Source: Monilinia fructicola (Eukaryota; Ascomycota; Leotiomycetes; Helotiales; Sclerotiniaceae). From it: a stretch of DNA of 64,000 nt. The stretch is from the NCBI GenBank assembly GCA_008692225.1, contig VICG01000010.1:930001-994000 (forward strand), written 5' to 3'. Below are positions 22,919 through 32,047 of the stretch, piece after piece; position 1 is the stretch's first letter, and each line of letters opens with the position of its first letter. The notes under the pieces were generated by a model that was not told the origin of the DNA, ran no database searches, and was given only the letters and a program-made list of their open reading frames with translations. The translations under genes and the position numbers were made by a program.

Positions 22919-24515
22919 CAGATGTAGACGTCCATTGAGGAGATTCGGAGTATTTGGCGCCTGGGTGCGACGACGAAGGCGTCGTCGGCGGTATGAAAGA
23001 CGACGCGGAGAAATTCGGTACAGTATTGACGACTATTTCGCGTGGGATGGGTACGGTGGGTGTAGCTGGGATCGGCTTGATCAAAGAATTGTCCGTGGCG
23101 TGTTTTGTAAGGCCGGAGATGGATGAGGGGGTCACGTGGTTTTTGGCGACGGGGCATTGTCAGTCCCGCGTCGTGCTTTCTCATCATCCTCACTTGCGGA
23201 TTCGATGATTTTGCTCGTCGTCTGTGTTGCTGGCTGGCTATCGGGAGTCAAGTTATAATACCCCGCCGTCACCACCGGAATCAGGTCCTCGGACGTGTCC
23301 GTTTGTCGATGATATTTGTATGGTGAGTGCTGGTTGGGTATGGACGAGATGGTGATTCGTCGTCTTGCAGGTGATAGGGAGTGTTGGGAGGAACTTACCA
23401 AGGAGATCACCGGTTCAGATATAGTACGTACGGGTCTTCCTTTCTCAGCCGGGCTCAGCGCTCACCCAATCACGAGATTGACTATTTTTTTCTCTCAAAA
23501 CGCCGATCGTTATCTGCTGATTTGTAAATACCCCAACTTGCTATCATCGTTCGAAAGCGTCTCATCTGCCATGAAGAATTCAGACGCCTGAAAGTCGCAG
23601 GAGGAACTGTAAGCACGGCATTCGAAGTGCTTTGAGGATACAAGTCCAGAAAACAGCTACAGGGAGATGTGAGGTGCAAGGAGCTGTCAAGCCGGAAGCC
23701 ATCGTGACAAATCCTACAAGATGAGAAATCACCCATGTGGGCTCACAAAGTGGTGGGTGGGCAACCGAGACGCGAACGCTGCGTTGCAATAGGACAACGC
23801 CGGGGCAGGCTGCGCTACTCATTGTTTTGAATCAGTGTTCCATAGACATAGACCCATATCATTCGTGTGCAATTTGACGAAACGTAACCGGGATGTGCAA
23901 TGCACTCCGCCTCAACAGAAGATGCACAGCACACGAGGGTACTGCAGACGGCAAGCCCTCGAAGACGAACTGGCTCAACATAATGGCTTATCACACTGGA
24001 TCATTGAGGTTATGGCATTAGACTCCCTTGCTCTTGCGTCAATCCCCCTTATATTTGGTTTTATTACTCGATCAAGCCAGGGCTCTGAACTTATAAGCCG
24101 GATGAAATGAGATGAGACGAGACGAGGAGACTAAAATCAGATGCTGAGACATGAGAAAGATAGTAGAAATTGCCCTGGCACAGGGATCCCCACCGGCCAA
24201 GAACTTCTCGAGTTCCTGCTCCGATTGATGCTAGCTGCTGGCATGGACCGTTGAGACTTCGAGAAATTCATCTGGGCGTTGGGTGCTTGTTTTGCAGGAC
24301 TGTTTCCTTTCCAGAGTCCCACCTTGAAATCTTGAACGTGTGTAATGAGTCGACTTCGACTACGTACTCTCTGCTGATGGATCAAATGTATTGAAAGATA
24401 CCAGGTCACGTCATTCGAAGCCCCAATCTTCGGTTTTTGATCATCGCGGTCAAATCAGAATAAAACACAACACAACCCCTCTGTCAAATTATATTTCATT
24501 CTTCGACATCACAAT

Positions 24516-25833
24516 CTAGGTATCCCCATAAACAAAGACCCCTTTCCCACTCCTAAACCCCTCCAATGTTCCTTTCACTGCCGACTTCAAAACATCCTCC
24601 TTCGTCTCCCAATCCCACTTCAATTCCTGGACTGGAACATCCTTGAACATACCTAATCGTATCATCTCCAAGATCTCATCCACCGTCTTCTTTTTCTCTT
24701 CTGGGTGGCCATCACTCCACCTACTGACCCAGTACCCGCTGAATTTGATATCCTTAAAGATCAACGCCGCCGTAGAGATGTCCAACGGTTTCTTCGACAT
24801 CCCTCCATACGTAACCAGATGGCCTCCATTGCTCAAGCATTTAACCAACGCACTCGTCGCCTTTCCACCCACACAATTCAACCCCAGCCTCACCTTTTCC
24901 CTCCCGCCATTCGTCCACTCTTTCACCTGATCCCTAAACCCTTGCCCTAAACCCTTGCGCCATCAATTCAGACTCCGTCACCACCTTCGTAGCACCCAGC
25001 TCCAAGAGTTCCTTCCTCATCTTCTCCGTTGCTTCAGCATCCTCCCGGTCCCGTATAATGTTGATACTCCTATACCCCCAGCGCCTCCCCAACTGTATCG
25101 CCGCCCTCCCCACCCCACTATTCGCCCCATTCTGGATGAACCAATCGCCCTCGACCAGGTTTTCAAAATCCCTCAGCATCCTGTAGGCCGTACACGGATT
25201 GACGCTCACCGTACCGACCTGAATCGGCTTCAAGCCTTCTTTATTACCAATCTTCAGAACCTGGGATTCCTCCGCCACGGCGTGGGTTCTCCAAGTTCCG
25301 AAGCAGGTATTCTTCATAATCACCCAATCACCCTTCGCAAGAGTCGAGATGCCAGGTCCCAGAGACACCACTTCAAAACAACCCTCGTTGCCGCCGACGG
25401 CTGAGGGAGCCGTCGTCCCCAGGAGACTGGTGAAGGGGGGTCGCGAAGGGTAGACACCTTGGATCTGGTTGATATCCGCGGGATTAATGGGAGACGCGAG
25501 GGTACGCAGGAGAAGGGATTTGGAAGGGAGCGAGGGGGAGATGGAATGATTGTGCAGACTGCGAGACGATCAGCGAACCCACCATCGAAGCGAAATCAAC
25601 AAAACGCCACAGCCCAGGGACACTCACGACAAGACATCCGCCGGCTCCCCATACTTCGAATACACCAGTGCCTTGGCCTGCGTGTAACCATACGGGCCCG
25701 ATTTGTACCTGCGCGCAACCAAGCTACCGTTCGCGGCCCGGGGACCCCGCCCCCCAACGCCAGCAACGGATCCCCCCCTCGCGCCCAAGGCCGTCGCGCG
25801 GGCCAAAGCTCTGCCAGGAACCAGACTCGCCAT
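24516..25833 (-). CDS. ETR1: Mitochondrial trans-2-enoyl-CoA/ACP reductase, frameshifted by a 13-bp tandem duplication
   Basis: Minus strand, exons 25833-25628 and 25558-24516, intron 25627-25559 (GTGAGT, phase 2). ATG at 25833 starts an Arg/Ala-rich presequence. The MDR reductase body follows: ALVYSKYGEPADVLS, SPINPADINQIQGVYPSRP, PAVGGNEG-type loop (here SAVGGNEGCFEVV), SVNPCTAYRML, and the nucleotide-binding QNGANSGVGRAAIQLGR. The order matches MECR/Etr1, the NADPH enoyl reductase of mitochondrial fatty acid synthesis, which supports lipoic acid formation. At 24931-24958 the 13-mer CCTAAACCCTTGC (plus strand) occurs twice in direct tandem; one copy gives MAQGFRDQVKEWTNGG, two copies shift the frame and stop after GFRARV. 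Without the extra copy the protein is 411 aa, normal for the family. Either an assembly/read artefact, a strain mutation or a pseudogene. Confidence 0.9.
24931..24958. repeat. 13-bp tandem duplication inside ETR1
   Basis: Two adjacent perfect copies of CCTAAACCCTTGC. The length is not a multiple of three, so it breaks the ETR1 frame. Confidence 0.9.
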
Positions 25834-26955
25834 CACCAATTCAAGTAAATATGTCAATCCCAATAAATATATGCACGGGAGCAACGAATCGTGGACGGAC
25901 GGACGGACGGACAGTCTTCAAGCGAGGTATTTCTACCGTATGCAGAACCTTACCTTAGCTTGCAGCCGCGGCTTTGTGAGGACGGCCTGCAACCTTATGA
26001 CGTTTGCCGAACGTCCATCCACGCACCCACCACTGGGCCACCAGCCACTCCAAGGCCGAAGTTTATCCCGCCCACACCATGTCCACCCCACAATTATGTC
26101 TCTGCTAAGGACCGTCACGTGGATTTCGTGCTGACAGGGGTCCTGGGGGGAGGAAAGCCCACGCGTTTGATCGACTTGGACTAGCAGGAAAAGGAAACCC
26201 TGGATTAATCCTGAACCCGTTGCAGCTTACCAATTTTATCTTGTATGCCAAACTTGAAGTGAGTTTCGTCTATGACAATTGCGAATTCCCTTGAACAATG
26301 CGTGGAATTGTAAACAAGGGGGCCGAGGGACATCGGAGAGAAGTAATTAGGTTCGGTTTTGGAATTATCACATTGCAAAATCTGTACCTGCAAAAACTCT
26401 ACCCATAGATGATCAGGAGTCACAGAATACAAGACGATGGCATTGTTAAATTGCATATCACAATCACCAGAAAAACCCAAGGAACCGAATCATATATGTG
26501 TAAGAACGTGAGGCCTTCCAAGCAAACACCCGCTACTAAATTTTGTTTAAGAAAAAAAAGGCTAAATACGGATATTTTGTACCCCAAGAAAAACTATCAT
26601 GGCACATGAAGCCACCATTACAAACGTTTGTTTTGTTTAATGCTGAGTCGAGGTAAAACAGACCCTGATGAAGACCACCACCCAGAGATATCATTGACGA
26701 AAAAGAAGGGCGCCCTGCCTAACAAATGAAAAAAGTAGCATAGCATTTTTGTGCCATATCTCGAAGCTGATTAGTGGCGTATCTGATTCTTCATTTCACT
26801 CGCTTCCCATCCTCTCCGCCCAGTCGTGTCAATGGAGATTATGTACTGGCCTCCTGCGATTCCTGTTCATACTGCAGGTATATTCAGGTCGTAGCGTATA
26901 GCAATACCCAAGAGCACCCTTCGTATTCCCACGGTCATCCCGTCCAATTATCTGA
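25834..26955. other. Intergenic region upstream of ETR1
   Basis: ETR1 promoter side (GC-rich, with a GGAC tetramer run at about 25892-25911) and then AT-rich 3' flank of the next minus-strand gene. No supported ORF. Confidence 0.55.
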
Positions 26956-27835
26956 CTACGAAATGTTTCGAAACATGTCATCACCCCCCAAACTACCACG
27001 ATCATCATCTGCAATCCTCGCCTTCAACTGATTAAGCTCCGGTAATTTTGGTGGTGGTGGACCTGGCTTGGGCTTAGGTTTGGTGTACACTGGCTTGAAA
27101 TTCTCATTTTGAACTTCCGGGCTCCGCGGCAGCGTAGGAGTATACGCCACGGGCTTATCCTCATACACTGCACTATTTCTCTTACTGCTACTTCCAAAAC
27201 TCCGAAACCAGCTTCCACTCTTCCTCTTCACGAAACTGGGTCTGCTGCTAGCCTGACTACTTGGGCTGTCCGGCCTCCCCATCTTTGATAAGTCCTCATG
27301 CGATTTCGCATTCCCATGTGTATAAACTGTGTTGAGTGATTTTCGGGTGAGGAATTTGCGGATACTGCTTTCTTTTTCCTTTGGTGGATTTGGGGTCGCG
27401 GTCATTAAAGGAGCTTTCGAGCGTAGGGGGGCAGGAGCATCGTTGCGATAGGATGGAGCGGTAGGCGGGAAATAGCCATTGGACTTTGTCGTCGTGAGGT
27501 TGGAGAAGCCATTAGATTTCGTTGCGGTAAGAGTGTGAAAGCCGTTGGATTTTTGTCGCAGCCAGGGGAGCAAAATCCGATTGACTATTTGCAGAGGATG
27601 ATGCGGGAGGTGTACTCGTAGAGGTGGATCGAACTGGATCAGTAGTCGGAGGGGATGGCGTCGTGGCTGCAGGTTCAGGTACCGGTTCAGGTGCAGTAGT
27701 TGATTTAATTGCCTCTTCTTCTATTGGAGAATCGGGAAGTGGCGGGGGTATATCAGTTCCATCTGTAAGATTGAAGTCGAAGGTCGACAGAGCAGGAAGC
27801 TCAAATCGCCCATTAGGCTTGCCATTAAAAGGCAT
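26956..27835 (-). CDS. Disordered Ser/Pro-rich fungal protein, unknown function (one frameshift)
   Basis: Two overlapping minus-strand frames, 27835-27512 and 27573-26956, form one gene. The N-terminal frame ends after DFAPLAATK and the second carries SNGFHTLTATKSNGFSNLTTTKSNGYF; with one T fewer in the T5 run at 27550-27554 they join as a regular ATKSNGF repeat, and the total becomes 292 aa. The protein is low-complexity: Pro/Thr-rich first third, three TKSNGF/Y repeats, a basic FVKRKSGSWFRSFGSSSKR patch that could bind membranes or act as a nuclear signal, a KPKPKPGPPPPKLPEL polyproline run and a conserved-looking acidic end GSLGGDDMFRNIS. I do not recognise a family with a known role. No signal peptide or membrane helix is visible. 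An upstream coding exon cannot be excluded. Confidence 0.7.
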
Positions 27836-28025
27836 ATTTGTGGTAGATCGTATCTTGAATGATCTGTGTTGACAAAGAAATTAATAAATTCGTGAATATA
27901 AAGTGAGCAGACAAGAAGCCAAAAAAAGAACCTCGGGACGTTGTGAAGAATTTCTTTTGGATGTCGAAACGTTGGATCGTTGTTTGAATTTATTTATTGC
28001 AGGAAATTTGTCGACTTATTAATAA

Positions 28026-28076
28026 GAATTGAGGAGTGAGGAGTGAGGAGTGAGGAGGGAGGAGGGAGGAGGGAGG
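28026..28076. repeat. GAGGAGT/GAGGAGG heptamer minisatellite
   Basis: About seven imperfect copies of a purine-rich 7-mer. Confidence 0.85.
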
Positions 28077-28183
28077 CTTGCGAATTGGGAATTGAGAATC
28101 GAGAAATGCAAGTCAAGTCAATAAACCCAAATGAACTTTTTTTTTTGAAACTGAGCGAGTGTAGAAAGACGGAATATGAAGTA

Positions 28184-28286
28184 GAATAAAGTAAAGCAAA
28201 GCAGAGCAGAGCAGAGCAGAGGAGAGCAGAGCAGAGCAGAGCAGAGCAGAGCAGAACAGAACAAAGCAAAGCAAAGCAGAGCAATG
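28184..28286. repeat. AGAGC pentanucleotide array
   Basis: Some 18-20 copies of GCAGA with flanking diverged AAAGC copies, reading almost purely purine plus C on this strand; it produces spurious Leu/Cys repeats when translated on the minus strand. Confidence 0.9.
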
Positions 28287-28564
28287 CAATGTAAAGTAAA
28301 GAGAAGCTTGCTGGTAAACAAAACCTGGTTCGAGCTTTAACCTGTTGCAATTGCCCGTTTGGGGAATTCTTCTTCTTTTTTTTCGATCCAGGAAAGTCAA
28401 TCAATCACTGGGATATCTGGGTGGCGGGTTAAATGAGGTGAATGTCGGTACGGTATGGAGATTGATGGATGGATGGGATGAGAGATGATGGTGGGAAACT
28501 GCAGGAAGGTCCAGTTTTTGATTGATTAACAAGAAATAACGGTGTGAATGAGAAGGGAAGGGAG

Positions 28565-28672
28565 TGAGTGAGCGATTGAGGGAATCGAAGGAGTTGAAAG
28601 AGTGAGTGATTGATTGAATGAATGATTGAATGATTGAACGAGTGAATGATTGATTGTATTGTGATATTAATG
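28565..28672. repeat. GATTGATT/GAATGAAT-type imperfect tetranucleotide repeat
   Basis: Loose mix of GAGT, GATT and GAAT units. Confidence 0.75.
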
Positions 28673-28807
28673 ATGATGTTATAAGTTGATGAATGATATT
28701 AATGATTTTGGAATTCTTGGGAGATTAGGATTGGAATTGATATTGATTGATATTGATATTGACATTGGCATGAGCATGAGCATTAGTATTGGCCTTCGCA
28801 TTGAAAT

Positions 28808-28966
28808 AAAATATAATATAATAAGTGTAAATATAATAAATATAATAAATATAATAAATATAATAAATATAATAAATATATAATAAATATAATAAATATA
28901 ATAAATATAATAAATATAATAAATATAATAAATATAATAAATATAATAAATATAATATAAATATAT
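28808..28966. repeat. AT-rich 9-bp minisatellite (AATATAATA)
   Basis: About 15 near-perfect copies of a 9-mer made only of A and T. Confidence 0.9.
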
Positions 28967-29034
28967 AAATAAGATTAATATCGATTAAACGATATAAAAA
29001 ACGTATGTATATAGCAAGTAAGTATCGATGTACT

Positions 29035-29190
29035 ACCTAGATAGGTACTGTAGGTTGAGAGGTACCTAGGTAGATGGGTATATACTTGAGTAGGAGATAC
29101 CTAGTAGGTACTAGGTAGATAGGTATAGAGAGAGATATCCAATGTATAAATGTATATAGTAGATAAAGAGGTACCTAGTAGGTATACTTA
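29035..29190. repeat. TACCTAGGTA-type palindromic unit cluster
   Basis: Repeated TAGGTA, TACCTAG and ACCTAGGTA elements, partly inverted, over about 150 bases; many short palindromes. Confidence 0.65.
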
Positions 29191-29365
29191 TAGATAATAT
29201 ATGTATATATTAATTTATAATAGTATTTAATAAGTAGCCTAAGCTAGCTAATAGATAAATAAATAAATAAATAGAATTTCCTTATTATATATATTATAAG
29301 TATAAATACTTTCTCTTCGTTTCGTTTCGTTTCTTTTTTCTTTTTATTATTTCTTTAGAAAGTCT

Positions 29366-29367
29366 AA

Positions 29368-29402
<35 letters not shown>
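29366..29402. repeat. TA dinucleotide microsatellite
   Basis: Around 16-17 perfect TA units, followed by A-rich AAGATAAAAATA units to about 29520. Confidence 0.9.
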
Positions 29403-29405
<3 letters not shown>

Positions 29406-29627
29406 TAAAAGATAAAAATAAAGATAAAAATAAAGAAAAAGAAAAAGAAGAAGAAGAAAAAGAGAGAGAAAAAACTAAGTTAATTAAAAGATAATTAAAA
29501 ACAAGAAAAACAAAAAAATAAATAAACAGGTGTATAAAATCAATTGGAGTGAAGAATAGTAAAGATCCCTCCCTATCGTGTTAAAGTCTACCAGGTATTT
29601 ATTGTAGGGGTCTCTACCGTATTGTAC

Positions 29628-29669
29628 CTCTCCCATCCCATCCCATCCCATCCCATCCCATCCCATCCT
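29628..29669. repeat. CCCAT pentanucleotide array
   Basis: Eight tandem CATCC units, followed by diverging CGTAT/CATCG units up to about 29712. Confidence 0.9.
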
Positions 29670-29726
29670 ATCATATCGTACTGTACAGAGTATCGTATCG
29701 CATCGTATCGCCGCCATTCGTATCAA

Positions 29727-29752
29727 CCCACCACCACCACCACCACCACCCA
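29727..29752. repeat. ACC trinucleotide microsatellite
   Basis: About eight perfect CAC/ACC units. Confidence 0.9.
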
Positions 29753-30811
29753 GCAGGAACCACCTGGCATTCGCCGCTCAATTTGTTTTCACTCTTCGTC
29801 TCCGTTTCGTTTGTCGCCTGGGGATGAGGGAGCGAGCGAGAGGTGTGAAGAATGAGAGCGAAGCAGGAACCTGACGAAGAGTTTCATCCCGTCCTAACGT
29901 GAATCTGATATTAAGAACATGAATGCGGATGTTGTGTCATTTGTGGATTTGTGGATGTCTGTGTGTGCTCTGTACTACCCTATGCAGGTTTCTATATATA
30001 TATTTCTTTGGTGGGTGGCAGATATGCACCTAGTAGATACGTACCTACTTAGTACTTAGTACCTACTTAGTGCCCACTGCCTACAGATGAGCATCTCAGA
30101 GCTATACATCTATTCTCCTCTTCTCGTCTTTACTTGACTGCAATGGTTCTCACGGGGAAAGGAAGTACAATGGTAAGTAGTATGTACCTACCTATATATA
30201 CTCATCAAATACTTCTCATATCATGTAATCCTACCTATTTATACCTCTAAAAGCATCCAAACAAACCCTATTCATTACATTGATTTCATCTACCATCCTT
30301 CCCTCTCATCCAAGATCCCCGAGAGAGAGAGAAAGAGACATCCTCAACTTTCCTTTTTGCCAAAGGGTATCACAAAGGCGTTTCATGCAGTGCCGGATAT
30401 GCACATGAGAAAGAAATGTATTGCATCAAGGCTTCACGAGATACCCGACCCCCCCCTTCCATTGACCAATCAAGTTCGCCAAATTCGGTAGTTTCCGAGA
30501 GCTAATGTCGCCTCAAGAAACGGCAAGTCATCACCCTTCCCCCTTTTTGATTTCTCCGTTTGCAAAGCGTGCATGGCTGGTCAGGCGGGACTCGAACATT
30601 TGGGCTGCAATGATGTTGCCTGCTCCCTCATGTGCGTGGCTTCGGCTGCTTGGGCTGTGTTCGGTGGGACGGGATTCTCCGGGTGACTCAGGCTGAATTT
30701 ACCCCCCTATGCTACTTTGCTCGATTGCCGATGGGCGGGTCGACTATGTACCTCGTGAGTGAAAACATTCGTGACAATTGCCCTGACGTCTGTGAATGTG
30801 TCGGTTGATGA

Positions 30812-31669
30812 ATGGATATTTATCTCCTGACAATGTCAACCTCAAGCACATCCACCACTCGCTCTGAGGCGGTCTCGACGTCCCTCCTCTACAACCGCTG
30901 GGCCGCAACGTACGACACAGACCGTAACCCTCTACAAATCCTCGACTCTGCTCTCATTCCCTCACTACTGAGCACATTATTTTCCCTTCCATCCGACGCT
31001 CAGAATGGCACAACAATTACCGAGATAGGCTGCGGAACCGGCAGGAATACCATCCGACTCCTCACACCCCCTCTTTCGACGAGCATATCCAGTATCTACG
31101 CTCTTGATCTCTCGCCCGCAATGCTTGACATGGCTCGGTCTCGTTGCGCCGCCCTCATCGCAAACCACGAGAGCCACTGCCACCCGCCCCGAATTCGATT
31201 CGCCGAGTTCGACGCCCTCGACCCTCGAGGCAACCCCGAAGTTGCGGAATTGGTCCGAGGAAAGGCGGATACTATCATGAGCACTCTCGTCCTCGAGCAT
31301 CTTCCCATTTCCAGCTTTTTCTCGGCCGTGCATTTCCTGCTAAAGCCCGCTTCGAACGTGAGCACTGGAAGACTATTAATCACCAATATGCACGCCGAGA
31401 TGGGAAGACGATCTCAGGCTGGTTTTGTGGATGAGGTTGAGGGAAAGAAGACCAAGGTTAGAGGAGAGAGTTATGTGTATGAAGTTGAAGAAGTGGTGGA
31501 GGAGGGGAAGAAATGGGGGTTTCATGTTCTAGGAGAGGTGCTAGAAAGGAAGATAGAAGCCGATGATATTGGGGAGGGAGGGGATGGATTAAAATTAGGA
31601 AGTAGGGGGAAGAAGTGGATAGGGAAAAGGATGTGGTTTGGGATGATAATGGAGAGGAAGGTGGAATGA
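30812..31669 (+). CDS. Class I SAM-dependent methyltransferase
   Basis: Single-exon gene, 285 aa from the first ATG; a second ATG at 30833 (MSTSSTSTTRSEA) is an equally good start. The order of motifs is YNRWAATYDTDRNPLQ, then motif I ITEIGCGTGRNTIRLL, motif II YALDLSPAMLDMAR, and a post-I/motif IV segment ADTIMSTLVLEHLPISSFF, typical of Methyltransf_11/25 enzymes. The C-terminal part has the usual beta-strand GRLLITNMHAEMGR and a Glu/Gly-rich end. No signal peptide. Substrate unknown; no biosynthetic neighbours point to one. This is the only recognised protein gene right of 24 kb with no interruption. Its coding DNA is GC-richer in the first half than its flanks. Confidence 0.88.
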   Translation: MDIYLLTMSTSSTSTTRSEAVSTSLLYNRWAATYDTDRNPLQILDSALIPSLLSTLFSLPSDAQNGTTITEIGCGTGRNTIRLLTPPLSTSISSIYALDLSPAMLDMARSRCAALIANHESHCHPPRIRFAEFDALDPRGNPEVAELVRGKADTIMSTLVLEHLPISSFFSAVHFLLKPASNVSTGRLLITNMHAEMGRRSQAGFVDEVEGKKTKVRGESYVYEVEEVVEEGKKWGFHVLGEVLERKIEADDIGEGGDGLKLGSRGKKWIGKRMWFGMIMERKVE

Positions 31670-32047
31670 AATAGTGTAGGGCTGAAAGTCACAGTATAGA
31701 TTGAATTGTGAATGATTTTGATGGATGAAGTCTTGATGTTGTCTCATTTAACGGGGTATCTATTTTGGTTTGCTTTGTCAGTCTTCCTCTGGGCAAGTTA
31801 CGTTCTATGGTGTAGAAACTTCGAGAAACTTTGCGCAGCCAGAGGAGAGAGATAACATGCAAACGCCTTACGTCAATCTATAGTGCTCTTTTACATACCA
31901 TGCAGTCTTTCTGACTGCACAGGAGAACAAATAATAACCGACATTATGAGCATTGCCAGAGAACAAGTGGGATCGCTTGTAATATCAATCTCCGACTGAA
32001 GGGTTTGTGGTATGCCCTGATAGAGACCTCAGTGTACAGATATATTT
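31670..32047. other. Convergent 3' intergenic region
   Basis: 3' ends of the methyltransferase and HER2 genes face each other here. Nothing else supported. Confidence 0.55.

Larger units (their letters stand above)
21490..24515. other. 3-kb intergenic region with GC-rich core and simple repeats
   Basis: From about 22.2 to 23.4 kb the base composition is clearly GC-richer than the flanks, producing many overlapping open frames on both strands that look like composition shadows (Pro/Arg/Gly-rich, none with a motif). It contains a GGGGCGA heptamer array (about 22787-22813) and a GTAG tetramer array (about 22885-22918). No gene is supported; it could hold a long UTR, an unrecognised non-coding RNA or old regulatory sequence. 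Confidence 0.5.
27836..30811. other. 3-kb intergenic block dominated by simple repeats
   Basis: Between the divergent disordered-protein gene and the methyltransferase gene. From 28.0 to 29.76 kb there is a succession of unrelated microsatellites and minisatellites (listed separately). ORFs here, such as the Leu/Cys-rich minus-strand frames at 28.1-28.4 kb, are repeat translations. 29.8-30.8 kb is ordinary unique sequence with no gene recognised. Confidence 0.7.

Noticed and set aside
22381..23208. Overlapping ORFs up to 170 codons in the GC-rich island
   Set aside because: Open on both strands at once with Arg/Pro/Gly bias and no motif; explained by base composition.
24931..24958. Interstitial telomere repeat (CCTAAACCC)
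   Set aside because: Only two 13-bp copies inside a coding exon; not a (TTAGGG)n array.
24934..24960. A 13-nt micro-intron removing one copy of the ETR1 duplication
   Set aside because: Far below the minimum spliceosomal intron length, and lacking donor, branch and acceptor; a tandem duplication explains it.
28184..28286. CRISPR-like array
   Set aside because: Repeats are pentamers without spacers, in a eukaryotic genome.
28113..28404. Leu/Cys-rich minus-strand ORFs of 67-136 codons
   Set aside because: They are translations of the AGAGC pentanucleotide array and its flanks.
30580..30620. B-box-like GTTCGAGTCCCGC on the minus strand, possible tRNA
   Set aside because: No complementary T stem, anticodon arm or acceptor pairing could be drawn.
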